The position numbers and the translations under genes are program-made. From positions 1 through 64,000 of the forward strand of contig NZ_JACCHP010000029.1 in NCBI RefSeq assembly GCF_016031625.1: a stretch of 64,000 nt of DNA, written 5' to 3'. The notes beneath the pieces were generated by a model. It was not told the origin of the DNA. It did not search any database and saw only the letters and a program-made list of their open reading frames with translations. Shown here in pieces: positions 33,867-41,621 of this stretch (positions within the stretch are counted from its first letter, which is position 1; each line of letters opens with the position of its first letter). The stretch is from Bradyrhizobium agreste. Lineage in GTDB: Bacteria > Pseudomonadota > Alphaproteobacteria > Rhizobiales > Xanthobacteraceae.

Positions 33867-35204
33867 ATGAGCCAGACCACCTATGCCGGTTCTGTCGGCG
33901 GTGCCAAAAGCGCCAAGAGCGACATCGAAACTTCGACCATCCGCGCCATCTCCTGGCGCCTGATTCCGTTCCTGGCGCTGGCCTACTTTTTCTCCTATCT
34001 CGACCGCGTCAATCTCGGCTTCGCCGCGCTGACGATGAATGCCGACCTGAAGTTCACGCCGCTGATCTTCTCCTGGGGCGCGGGCATCTTCTTCATCGGC
34101 TACTTCATCTTCGAGGTGCCGAGCAATCTTGCGCTGGAGAAGTTCGGCGCGAGCCGATGGATCGCCCGCATCATGGTGACCTGGGGCATCATCTCGGCGC
34201 TGATGGCGGTGGTCAGTGGCGTCACCAGCTTCTACGTCCTGCGCTTCCTGCTCGGCGTCGCCGAGGCCGGCTTCTTCCCCGGCATCATCCTCTATCTCAC
34301 CTATTGGTATCCGGCCCAATATCGCGCCCGCTTTCTCGCCGCCTTCGCCATCGCGGTTCCGGTCTCGACCGTAATCGGCGCGCCGATCTCGGGCCTGTTG
34401 CTCGGGCTCGACGGCATGATGGGGCTGAAGGGCTGGCAGTGGCTGTTCATCATCGAGGGCATCCCCTCGGTGCTGCTCGGCATCGTCACCTGGTTCTATC
34501 TCACCGACAAGCCGGAGAAGGCGGACTGGCTCTCGGCCGAGCAGAAGGCCTGGCTGAAAGCCAAGCTCGATTCGGAGATCGCGGCCAAGCAGGCAGTGAA
34601 GCATTTCTCGCTCGGCGAGGCGCTGTCTTCACCGAAAGTGATCGCGCTCAGCCTGATCTATTTCGGCTTCGTCGGCGCGCTCTATGGCATGCAGTTCTGG
34701 CTGCCGCAGATCGTCAAGGCGTTCGGCCTCACCAACGCCCAGACCGGATTCGTCACCGCGGTTCCCTATCTTTTCGGCACCATCGCCATGATCCTGTGGG
34801 CGCGGCATTCGGATGCGAGCCGCGAGCGAGTCATGCATGTCGGCGCGCCGCTGCTGCTCACCGCGATCGCGCTTGGCGTCTCCTCCTATCTCACCGATCC
34901 CACGCTGACGATGGTGCTGCTGACGGTGGCTGCGATCGGCGTGTTCTGCTGCTTCGGCGTGTTCTGGACGCTGCCAACCGCCTGGCTCTCCGGCACGGCG
35001 GCCGCCGGCGCCATCGCGCTTATCAACTCAATCGGCAATCTCGCCGGGTTCGGCGGGCCCTATCTGATCGGCTGGGTCAAGGAAGCGACGGGGCAGACCT
35101 CGACTGGTCTGCTCGTCCTTGCGGTCCTGCCGCTGATCGCGGGCATCCTGGTGTTCGTCGGCGGCCACGACAGCAAGCACGAATTCGCCGAGCGGGGGCG
35201 GTAG
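33867..35204 (+). CDS. MFS transporter, anion:cation symporter (ACS) family
   Basis: Product of 445 residues with about 12 membrane helices. LAYFFSYLDRVNLGFAALTM has the ACS-family D-R-x-N-x-G-F-A motif, and ILYLTYWYPAQYRARFLAAF matches the loop typical of tartrate, phthalate or 4-hydroxyphenylacetate permeases. The substrate is likely an organic anion. GGGGGAAGCC precedes the ATG. No catabolic genes adjoin it, so the substrate is open. Confidence 0.85.
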   Translation: MSQTTYAGSVGGAKSAKSDIETSTIRAISWRLIPFLALAYFFSYLDRVNLGFAALTMNADLKFTPLIFSWGAGIFFIGYFIFEVPSNLALEKFGASRWIARIMVTWGIISALMAVVSGVTSFYVLRFLLGVAEAGFFPGIILYLTYWYPAQYRARFLAAFAIAVPVSTVIGAPISGLLLGLDGMMGLKGWQWLFIIEGIPSVLLGIVTWFYLTDKPEKADWLSAEQKAWLKAKLDSEIAAKQAVKHFSLGEALSSPKVIALSLIYFGFVGALYGMQFWLPQIVKAFGLTNAQTGFVTAVPYLFGTIAMILWARHSDASRERVMHVGAPLLLTAIALGVSSYLTDPTLTMVLLTVAAIGVFCCFGVFWTLPTAWLSGTAAAGAIALINSIGNLAGFGGPYLIGWVKEATGQTSTGLLVLAVLPLIAGILVFVGGHDSKHEFAERGR

Positions 35205-35357
35205 AACAAGGGCCACCTGGTGGGCACGGCCCGCAGGGTGCGCCTTCCTCCATCCTACAAGGCACCGGCTTGGTGGGCACTTTCGCTGTCCTCCAAGTAC
35301 ACCGCTTGGCCACCCCTCCTAATCCTTACTACCCCTTAACGATCACGCATTCCTGAT

Positions 35358-35392
35358 GACTGACGATTATTGACTTTTATCAGTGAACAGTC
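35358..35392. promoter_or_regulatory. Possible TetR operator upstream of the RND efflux operon
   Basis: GACTGA at 35358-35363 is opposed by TCAGT at 35380-35384 and by CAGTC at 35388-35392, in an otherwise AT-rich stretch, 38 to 72 bp upstream of the MFP start. The arms are short and imperfect. The natural binder would be the TetR protein at the 3' end of the operon. It is weak evidence on its own. Confidence 0.35.
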
Positions 35393-35429
35393 GACATTCC
35401 TCGCAACTGAGATGCAGGAGTGTCCTTCG

Positions 35430-36536
35430 ATGTTCGTCCGGTCAGTTTTGTCGAGCTATTCCAAGCTTTTGGCAGGAGCTTCGCTCGCCCTGATGGCCGT
35501 TTCTCTGGCAGGGTGCAATGATACCGTTGCCGAGAAAGCCGAGCCGCCGCGGCCGGTTCTGGTCGCGACCGCGCATTATGATGCCGAGACACCGGAGCGC
35601 AGCTTCGTCGGCACCATCCGTCCCAGGATCGAGAGCGATCTCGGCTTCCGCGTCGCCGGCAAGGTTGCCAAGCGCCTCGTCGAAGTCGGCCAGACCGTCG
35701 AGGTCGGCCAGCCGCTCGCCACCCTCGACGAGGTCGACCTGAAGCTCCAGGCCGAGCAGGCCGTTGCCGAACAGACCGCCGCAACCGGCGTGCTGGCCCA
35801 GGCCGCCGCCGCCGAGCAGCGCGCCAAGGATCTGAGGGCCAAGGGCTGGACCACCGACGCCCAGATGGACTCGAGCCGCGCTGCCGCCGACGAAGCCCGC
35901 GCCCGCCTGAACCGGGCCGAGCGCTCCGTCGAGCTGACCAAGAATTCCCTTTCCTACGCGACGCTCGTTGCCGACGCCCGCGGCGTCGTCACCGCAACGC
36001 TGATCGAACCCGGCCAGGTGGTTGCCGCGGGCCAGGCTTCGATCCGTGTCGCCCGCTTTGCCGAGAAGGAAGCGGTCGTCGCGATCCCTGAGACGCTGGT
36101 TGGACGCGCCAAGTCGGGCGTCGCCAGCGTCACTCTTTGGTCCGAGCCGGACAGGAAGTATGCGGCCAAGCTGCGCGAGATCGCGCCGACGGCCGATCCC
36201 GCCACGCGCACCTATCTGGCAAAATTCTCGCTGCCCGAGGCCGACGACAAGGTCGCGCTCGGCATGACCGCGACGCTGACGCTGTCGGATGCCGCCACCG
36301 AGCGCGTCGCCCGGCTGCCGCTGTCGGCGCTGTTCAACGAGGGCGGCAAGCCGTCCTTCTACGTCGTCGACGACAACGGCTCCGTCGTACTGAAGCCGGT
36401 GACGGTGAAGTCCTATGAGAGCAACGACGTCGTCATCACCGGCGGCGTCGAAGAGGGTGCCAAGATCGTCGCCCTCGGCGTGCAGAAGCTCGATCCGAGC
36501 CAGCGGGTGCGGATCGTGTCGTCACTGAGTTTTTAG
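35430..36536 (+). CDS. RND efflux periplasmic adaptor (membrane fusion) lipoprotein
   Basis: Product of 368 residues. It has a lipoprotein signal with lipobox LAGC followed by NDTVAEKAEPPRP. The biotinyl-lipoyl-like domain (GFRVAGKVAKRLVEVGQTVE), a coiled coil about residues 95-180 and a beta-barrel with LNEG-type regions follow. The ATG at 35430 has GCAGGAG upstream and is preferred over 35370 and 35412. It is the adaptor for the pump at 36797. No outer-membrane factor gene is adjacent, so a TolC-like channel must come from elsewhere. Confidence 0.87.
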   Translation: MFVRSVLSSYSKLLAGASLALMAVSLAGCNDTVAEKAEPPRPVLVATAHYDAETPERSFVGTIRPRIESDLGFRVAGKVAKRLVEVGQTVEVGQPLATLDEVDLKLQAEQAVAEQTAATGVLAQAAAAEQRAKDLRAKGWTTDAQMDSSRAAADEARARLNRAERSVELTKNSLSYATLVADARGVVTATLIEPGQVVAAGQASIRVARFAEKEAVVAIPETLVGRAKSGVASVTLWSEPDRKYAAKLREIAPTADPATRTYLAKFSLPEADDKVALGMTATLTLSDAATERVARLPLSALFNEGGKPSFYVVDDNGSVVLKPVTVKSYESNDVVITGGVEEGAKIVALGVQKLDPSQRVRIVSSLSF

Positions 36537-36540
36537 TCTT

Positions 36541-36618
36541 GTCATTCCGGGATGGTCCGAAGGACCAGACCCGGAATCTCGAGATTCCGGGTTCGCCCTG
36601 CGGGCGCCCCGGAATGAC
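36541..36618. repeat. Palindromic repeat, GTCATTCCGGG family, copy 2
   Basis: Starts GTCATTCCGGGATGGTCC and ends GCCCCGGAATGAC with the nested CCGGAATCTCGAGATTCCGG. It sits between the adaptor and pump genes of one operon, so it must be transcribed through. Confidence 0.85.
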
Positions 36619-36684
36619 GAAAGAAGCGAGTTACGTCGTGTGAGGTGAGTTTCGGCCTTTGTCCCTAAGCAAAGGCTGAAGCGG

Positions 36685-36724
36685 CGAAGCGATCCAGAAC
36701 CTGCCCAGCCCCCTGGATTGCTTC
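36685..36724. repeat. Hairpin repeat (GAAGCGATCCAG/CTGGATTGCTTC)
   Basis: A 12-bp inverted pair with one mismatch and a 16-bp loop. It is a degraded copy of the family at 62628-62712. It lies in the leader of the RND pump gene, between repeat copy 2 and the start codon. Confidence 0.6.
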
Positions 36725-36796
36725 GCTGCCTCGCGACGAATGTTTGAACAGAGCGGCTGTCGTTGTTTGCAACTGGATCGTCTTTCGGAGAGTGCG

Positions 36797-39700
36797 ATGA
36801 AGCGCTTCAACCTTTCGGCCTGGGCCGTCAGCCATCCGACGCTGGTGCTCTTCCTGATGATCGTGCTCGGCGCCGCCGGCTTCTTCTCCTATGCGAAGCT
36901 CGGCCGCGCCGAGGATCCGTTCTTCACGGTCAAGACGGTGAACGTTTCCGTGATGTGGCCGGGTGCGACGTCGCAGGAAATGCAGGCCCAGGTTGCCGAC
37001 CCTATCGAGAAGAAGATCCAGGAGCTGCCCTATTTCGAGAAGGTGCAGACCTATTCCAAGCCCGGCTTCGCCGCGCTCCAGGTCACTTTCCGCGACAACA
37101 CGCCGCCGAAGGACGTGCCCTATCTCTTCTATCTGCTGCGCAAGAAGCTGGTCGACGTGCAGGGTCAGCTGCCGTCCGGTATCCTCGGGCCCGTCGTGAA
37201 CGACGAGTTCTCCGACGTCGATTCCATCCTCTACATGATGACGGGTGACGGGGCCGACTATGCCCAGCTCAAGAAGGTCTCCGAAGGCTTCCGTCAGCGC
37301 CTGCTCAAGGTGCCTGGCGTCACCAAGGTCGACGTCTACGGCAACCAGGATGAGCGCATCTTCGTCGAGTTCAGCCACGCCAAGCTCGCCACGCTCGGCA
37401 TCACGCCGCAGGCCCTGTTCGATTCGCTCGCCAAGCAGAACAACGTGACGCCGGCCGGCACGGTCGAGACGTCCTCGCAGCGCGTGCCGCTGCGCGTCAC
37501 CGGTGCACTCGACGGTGCCAAGGCCGTCGCCGAGACGCCGGTCGAGAGCAACGGCCGCGTGTTCCGTCTCGGCGACATCGCCACGGTCACCCACGGCTTC
37601 GTCGATCCGCCGAGTTTCGTCGTGCGCCAGGAAGGCAAGCCCGCCATCGGCATCGGCGTCGTCACCGCCAAGGGCGCCAACATCCTCGAGCTCGGCAAGC
37701 AGGTCGAGAAGGCGACGGCCGACTTCATGAAGGCGGTGCCGCAGGGCATCGACGTCAAGCTGATCGCCGACCAGCCCAAGGTGGTCGAGCACGCCGTCGG
37801 CGAGTTCGTGCACTCCTTCATGGAAGCGCTCGTCATCGTGCTGTTCGTCTCGTTCCTCGCGCTCGGCTGGCGCACCGGCATCGTTGTCGCGCTGTCGGTG
37901 CCCTTGGTGCTCGGCATCGTCTTCGTCGTCATGAACACGATGTCGCTCGACCTGCACCGCATCACGCTCGGCGCGCTGATCATCGCGCTCGGCCTGCTCG
38001 TCGACGACGCCATCATCGCGGTCGAGATGATGGTGGTGAAGATGGAGCAGGGCTGGGACCGCATGCGTGCGGCGTCTTTTGCCTGGGAATCTACTGCGTT
38101 TCCGATGCTCACGGGAACGCTGGTCACGGCCGCTGGCTTCCTCCCCATCGGCTTTGCCAATTCAGCGGTCGGCGAATATGCCGGCAGCATCTTCTGGATC
38201 GTGGCGATCGCGCTGGTCGCCTCCTGGTTCGTGGCGGTGATCTTCACGCCCTATATCGGCGTCAAGCTGCTGCCCGAGATGAAGGCGCACCACAACCACG
38301 ATCCGCATGCGGTCTACGAGACCCGCATGTACCGCGGCTTGCGTGCCGTCGTGCAATGGTGCGTCAACCACCGCATCACCGTGGTGGCCGCGACCGTCGG
38401 CGTCTTCGTCGCTTCGATCGTCGGCTTCGGCCATGTCCAGCAGCAGTTCTTCCCGCTCTCGGAGCGGCCCGAGCTGTTCCTGCAGCTGCGCCTGCCTGAG
38501 GGCACCGCCTTCAACGTCACCGAGAAGGCGGTGAAGAAGGCCGAGACGCTGCTCAAGGACGACAAGGACATCGAGACCTATACCGCCTATGTCGGCCAGG
38601 GCTCGCCGCGTTTCTGGCTCGGCCTCAACCCGCAGCTTCCGAACGAGGCCTTTGCCGAGATCGTCATCGTCGCCAAGGGCGTCGAGGCGCGCGAGCGCAT
38701 CAAGGCCAAGATCGAGACCGCGGCTGCCGAGGGCTTCCTGACCGAGGCACGCGTGCGCGTCGACCGCTTCAACTTCGGTCCTCCGGTCGGCTTCCCGGTC
38801 CAGTTCCGCGTGATTGGCCCGGACGCCAACAAGGTGCGCGAGATCGCCTACCAGGTCCGCGACGTCATGCGGCAGAACAAGAGCATCAAGGACGTCCAGC
38901 TCGACTGGAACGAGCAGTCGCCCTACCTCAAGCTCGTCGTCGACCAGGACCGCGCCCGCGCCATGGGCCTGACCCCGCAGGACGTCTCCCAGGCGCTGGC
39001 GATGCTGATCTCGGGCTCGCAGGTCACCACCGTGCGCGACGGCATCGAGAAGGTCGGCGTGGTCGCCCGCGCGATCCCGTCCGAGCGCCTCGACCTCGGC
39101 GGCGTCGGCGATCTCACCATCACCTCGCGCAATGGCGTCGCCGTGCCGCTGCAGCAGATCGCTAGAATCGAGTACGCGCACGAGGAGCCGATCATGTGGC
39201 GGCGCAACCGCGACATGGCGATCACCGTGCGCTCCGACGTCGTCGACGGCGTGCAGGCACCCGACGTGACCAACCAGATCACGCCGAAGCTGAAGGCGAT
39301 CAAGGATCACCTTGAACCGGCCTACCGGATCGAGCCGGGCGGCGCGTTCGAGGAGTCCGCCAAGGGTAACGCCTCGATCTTTATCCTCTTCCCGGTGATG
39401 GTCATGGTGATGCTGACGCTGCTGATGATCCAGCTGCAGAGCTTCTCGCGCCTGATCCTGGTGTTCCTGACCGCGCCGCTCGGCATCGTCGGTGCCTCGC
39501 TCGGCCTCAATGTCGCCAATGCCCCGTTCGGCTTCGTCGCGCTGCTCGGTCTGATCGCGCTCGCCGGTATGATCATGCGCAACACGGTCATCCTGGTCGA
39601 CCAGATCGAGACCGACGTTTCCCACGGCCTGACCCGGCGCGAGGCGATCGTTGAGGCGACCGTCCGCCGCGCCCGGCCGGTGGTACTGACGGCGCTCGCC

Positions 39701-39934
39701 GCCATCCTTGCCATGATCCCGCTGTCGCGCTCGGCCTTCTGGGGCCCGATGGCGATCACCATCATGGGCGGCCTGTTCGTCGCGACCTTCCTGACGCTGC
39801 TGTACCTGCCGGGCCTCTACGCCCTCTGGTTCCGCAAGAGCCTGGACGAGGCCGGAACGCCCGAGCAGCCTGCCGCGCCGCAGCATGGGAGCGATGACCC
39901 GCACACAATTCCGCTTGCCGAAGCGGCTGAATAG
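36797..39934 (+). CDS. RND efflux transporter permease subunit
   Basis: Product of 1045 residues of the AcrB/MdtB-CusA superfamily. Twelve membrane helices are expected, the first being VLFLMIVLGAAGFFSYAKLG. The proton-relay part GLLVDDAIIAVEMM carries the conserved Asp pair in helix 4. Periplasmic porter loops begin EDPFFTVKTVNVSVMWPGAT. CGGAG precedes the ATG 36797, which is preferred over upstream in-frame starts that read repeat sequence. The substrate cannot be inferred; the pump and adaptor are followed by a TetR repressor. Confidence 0.88.
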   Translation: MKRFNLSAWAVSHPTLVLFLMIVLGAAGFFSYAKLGRAEDPFFTVKTVNVSVMWPGATSQEMQAQVADPIEKKIQELPYFEKVQTYSKPGFAALQVTFRDNTPPKDVPYLFYLLRKKLVDVQGQLPSGILGPVVNDEFSDVDSILYMMTGDGADYAQLKKVSEGFRQRLLKVPGVTKVDVYGNQDERIFVEFSHAKLATLGITPQALFDSLAKQNNVTPAGTVETSSQRVPLRVTGALDGAKAVAETPVESNGRVFRLGDIATVTHGFVDPPSFVVRQEGKPAIGIGVVTAKGANILELGKQVEKATADFMKAVPQGIDVKLIADQPKVVEHAVGEFVHSFMEALVIVLFVSFLALGWRTGIVVALSVPLVLGIVFVVMNTMSLDLHRITLGALIIALGLLVDDAIIAVEMMVVKMEQGWDRMRAASFAWESTAFPMLTGTLVTAAGFLPIGFANSAVGEYAGSIFWIVAIALVASWFVAVIFTPYIGVKLLPEMKAHHNHDPHAVYETRMYRGLRAVVQWCVNHRITVVAATVGVFVASIVGFGHVQQQFFPLSERPELFLQLRLPEGTAFNVTEKAVKKAETLLKDDKDIETYTAYVGQGSPRFWLGLNPQLPNEAFAEIVIVAKGVEARERIKAKIETAAAEGFLTEARVRVDRFNFGPPVGFPVQFRVIGPDANKVREIAYQVRDVMRQNKSIKDVQLDWNEQSPYLKLVVDQDRARAMGLTPQDVSQALAMLISGSQVTTVRDGIEKVGVVARAIPSERLDLGGVGDLTITSRNGVAVPLQQIARIEYAHEEPIMWRRNRDMAITVRSDVVDGVQAPDVTNQITPKLKAIKDHLEPAYRIEPGGAFEESAKGNASIFILFPVMVMVMLTLLMIQLQSFSRLILVFLTAPLGIVGASLGLNVANAPFGFVALLGLIALAGMIMRNTVILVDQIETDVSHGLTRREAIVEATVRRARPVVLTALAAILAMIPLSRSAFWGPMAITIMGGLFVATFLTLLYLPGLYALWFRKSLDEAGTPEQPAAPQHGSDDPHTIPLAEAAE

Positions 39935-39966
39935 ATGAGAAGACTGCTGACCAACGAGTCCTGCTG

Positions 39967-40566
39967 ATGGCCCTTGTTTCGGAACATATCGAAGTCGACA
40001 CCCGGGATCGCATCCTCGAGGTGGCCGAGCGGCTGTTCCGCCAGATCGGCTACCAGAAGACGACCGTCGGCGACATCGCCAAGGAGCTCAGGATGAGCCC
40101 CGCCAACGTGTATCGCTTCTTCGAATCGAAGAAGGCGATCCATCAGGCGGTGGCCCGCTCGTTGATGGGCGAGGTCGAGCTGGAGGCGCAGCGGATCGTG
40201 GCAAAGCCCGGTCCGGTCAAGGAGCGCTTCCGCGAGCTGCTCACCACCATCAACCGCATGAACACCGAGCGCTATGTCGGCGACAACAAGCTGCATGAGA
40301 TGGTCGCGATCGCGATGGAGGAGGACTGGGACGTCTGCGTCGCCCATATGGAGTGCATTGCCGGAATGATCGGCCAGATGATCGCGCAAGGCGTCGCCTC
40401 CGGGGAGTTCGAGGCGCCGGACCTGCAGCTGGCTGCGCTCTGCTCATGTTCCGCGATGATCCGCTTCTTCCACCCCCAGATGATCGCCCAGTGCGCCACC
40501 AAGCCGGGCCCCACCATCGACCAGATGATCGATTTCGTCATCGCGGGTCTGTCGCCGCGCCACTGA
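39967..40566 (+). CDS. TetR/AcrR-family regulator of the efflux operon
   Basis: Product of 199 residues. The HTH is TRDRILEVAERLFRQIGYQK-like, then TTVGDIAKELRMSPANVYRF and FESKKAIHQAVARS. The C-terminal domain is a TetR_C type. It is encoded 32 bp after the pump gene in the same direction, so it probably represses the pump and its own synthesis, possibly at 35358-35392. Confidence 0.85.
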   Translation: MALVSEHIEVDTRDRILEVAERLFRQIGYQKTTVGDIAKELRMSPANVYRFFESKKAIHQAVARSLMGEVELEAQRIVAKPGPVKERFRELLTTINRMNTERYVGDNKLHEMVAIAMEEDWDVCVAHMECIAGMIGQMIAQGVASGEFEAPDLQLAALCSCSAMIRFFHPQMIAQCATKPGPTIDQMIDFVIAGLSPRH

Positions 40567-40600
40567 CGGGGCGGGAAGTTTCTCCTATAACGTCCTTGCC

Positions 40601-40678
40601 GTCATTCCGGGGCGGTCCGCAGGACCGAACCCGGAATCTCGAGATTCCGGGTTCGCGCTGCGCGCGCCCCGGAATGAC
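40601..40678. repeat. Palindromic repeat, GTCATTCCGGGGC family, copy 3
   Basis: GTCATTCCGGGGCGGTCC to GCCCCGGAATGAC with the same nested CCGGAATCTCGAGATTCCGG centre. It lies between the TetR and the flavin reductase-like genes. Confidence 0.85.
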
Positions 40679-40699
40679 GGAGAGCGGAGAAGCAAGCGC

Positions 40700-41323
40700 G
40701 TGACCGACAAAGAGCTATACTTCTACGAGCCCTCCAAGGGCCACGGCCTCAAGCACGATCCCTTCAACGCCATCATCGCGCCGCGGCCGATCGGCTGGAT
40801 CTCCTCGCGCGACGCCAGGGGACACGTCAACCTCGCGCCCTACAGCTTCTTCAATGCCTTCTGCTACGTGCCGCCGATCATCGGCTTCTCCTCGACCAAT
40901 TGGAAGGACACGGTCGAGAACATGCAGCAGACCGGCGAGTTCGTCTGGAATCTCACGACGATGGATCTCGCCAAGCGCATGAACGCGACCGCCGCGCATG
41001 TCGCCCCCGAGGTCGACGAGTTCGAGGTCGCGGGCCTGACTGCCGTGCCCGGCAAGCTCGTCAACGTGCCGCGGGTGGCCGAGAGCCCGGTCGCCTTCGA
41101 GTGCAAGGTGTCCGATATCGTCCGCCTCAAGGGCGCCGATGGCAAGGAGGCCGACGCCTGGCTGACGCTCGGCGAAGTCGTCGCCGTCCACATCGACAAG
41201 GCCTTGATCAAGGACGGCGTCTACCAGACCGCCGCCGCCCGCCCCATCGTCCGCGCCGGCCGTCGCGGCGATTATTTCGAGATCAAGCCGGAAAACATGT
41301 TCGAGATGGTCCGGCCGGATTAG
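40700..41323 (+). CDS. Flavin reductase / flavoredoxin-family FMN-binding protein
   Basis: Product of 207 residues beginning from GTG at 40700 with GGAGAAGC upstream. The FMN-binding split barrel is recognised from NAIIAPRPIGWISSRDARGH and NLAPYSFFNAFCYVPPIIGF, with FVWNLTTMDLAKRMNATAAH further on. Members reduce FMN or carry electrons for monooxygenases. No partner monooxygenase is next to it, and it is separated by a repeat from the fatty-acid genes. Confidence 0.8.
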   Translation: MTDKELYFYEPSKGHGLKHDPFNAIIAPRPIGWISSRDARGHVNLAPYSFFNAFCYVPPIIGFSSTNWKDTVENMQQTGEFVWNLTTMDLAKRMNATAAHVAPEVDEFEVAGLTAVPGKLVNVPRVAESPVAFECKVSDIVRLKGADGKEADAWLTLGEVVAVHIDKALIKDGVYQTAAARPIVRAGRRGDYFEIKPENMFEMVRPD

Positions 41324-41347
41324 GCCGGGCCGCCGTTCTCTCCACAC

Positions 41348-41453
41348 GTCATTCCGGGGCGCGCCGTCAGGCGCGAACCCGGAATCCATTCCTCCACCGA
41401 CACTGCCGCATGATGGATTCCGGGCTCGACGCTGCGCGTCGCCCCGGAATGAC
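41348..41453. repeat. Palindromic repeat, GTCATTCCGGGGC family, copy 4 (long variant)
   Basis: 106 bp, GTCATTCCGGGGCGCGCC to GCCCCGGAATGAC. The centre carries the extended GGAATCCATT / ATGGATTCC arm rather than the CTCGAG core of copies 1-3. Confidence 0.85.
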
Positions 41454-41621
41454 AGCCGAGAGACATTCAGCCCCCATCCTCTCCCGGAACTGCACCCACG
41501 CCCCCGCCGTTATGGCTCGGGCGGCCGCCCGGCCGCGTCAATGTTGCAGGCGAGATGTTCGCCTCCGCCAGCCGATTTCCGCTAAAATGCCCGATAACCG
41601 CGCCGATGCATGAGGTCCGCC

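Noticed and set aside
38162-39904. 580-codon minus-strand ORF inside the RND pump gene
   Set aside because: Antisense shadow of a clear RND permease; composition is dominated by Asp, Arg and Glu with no domain.
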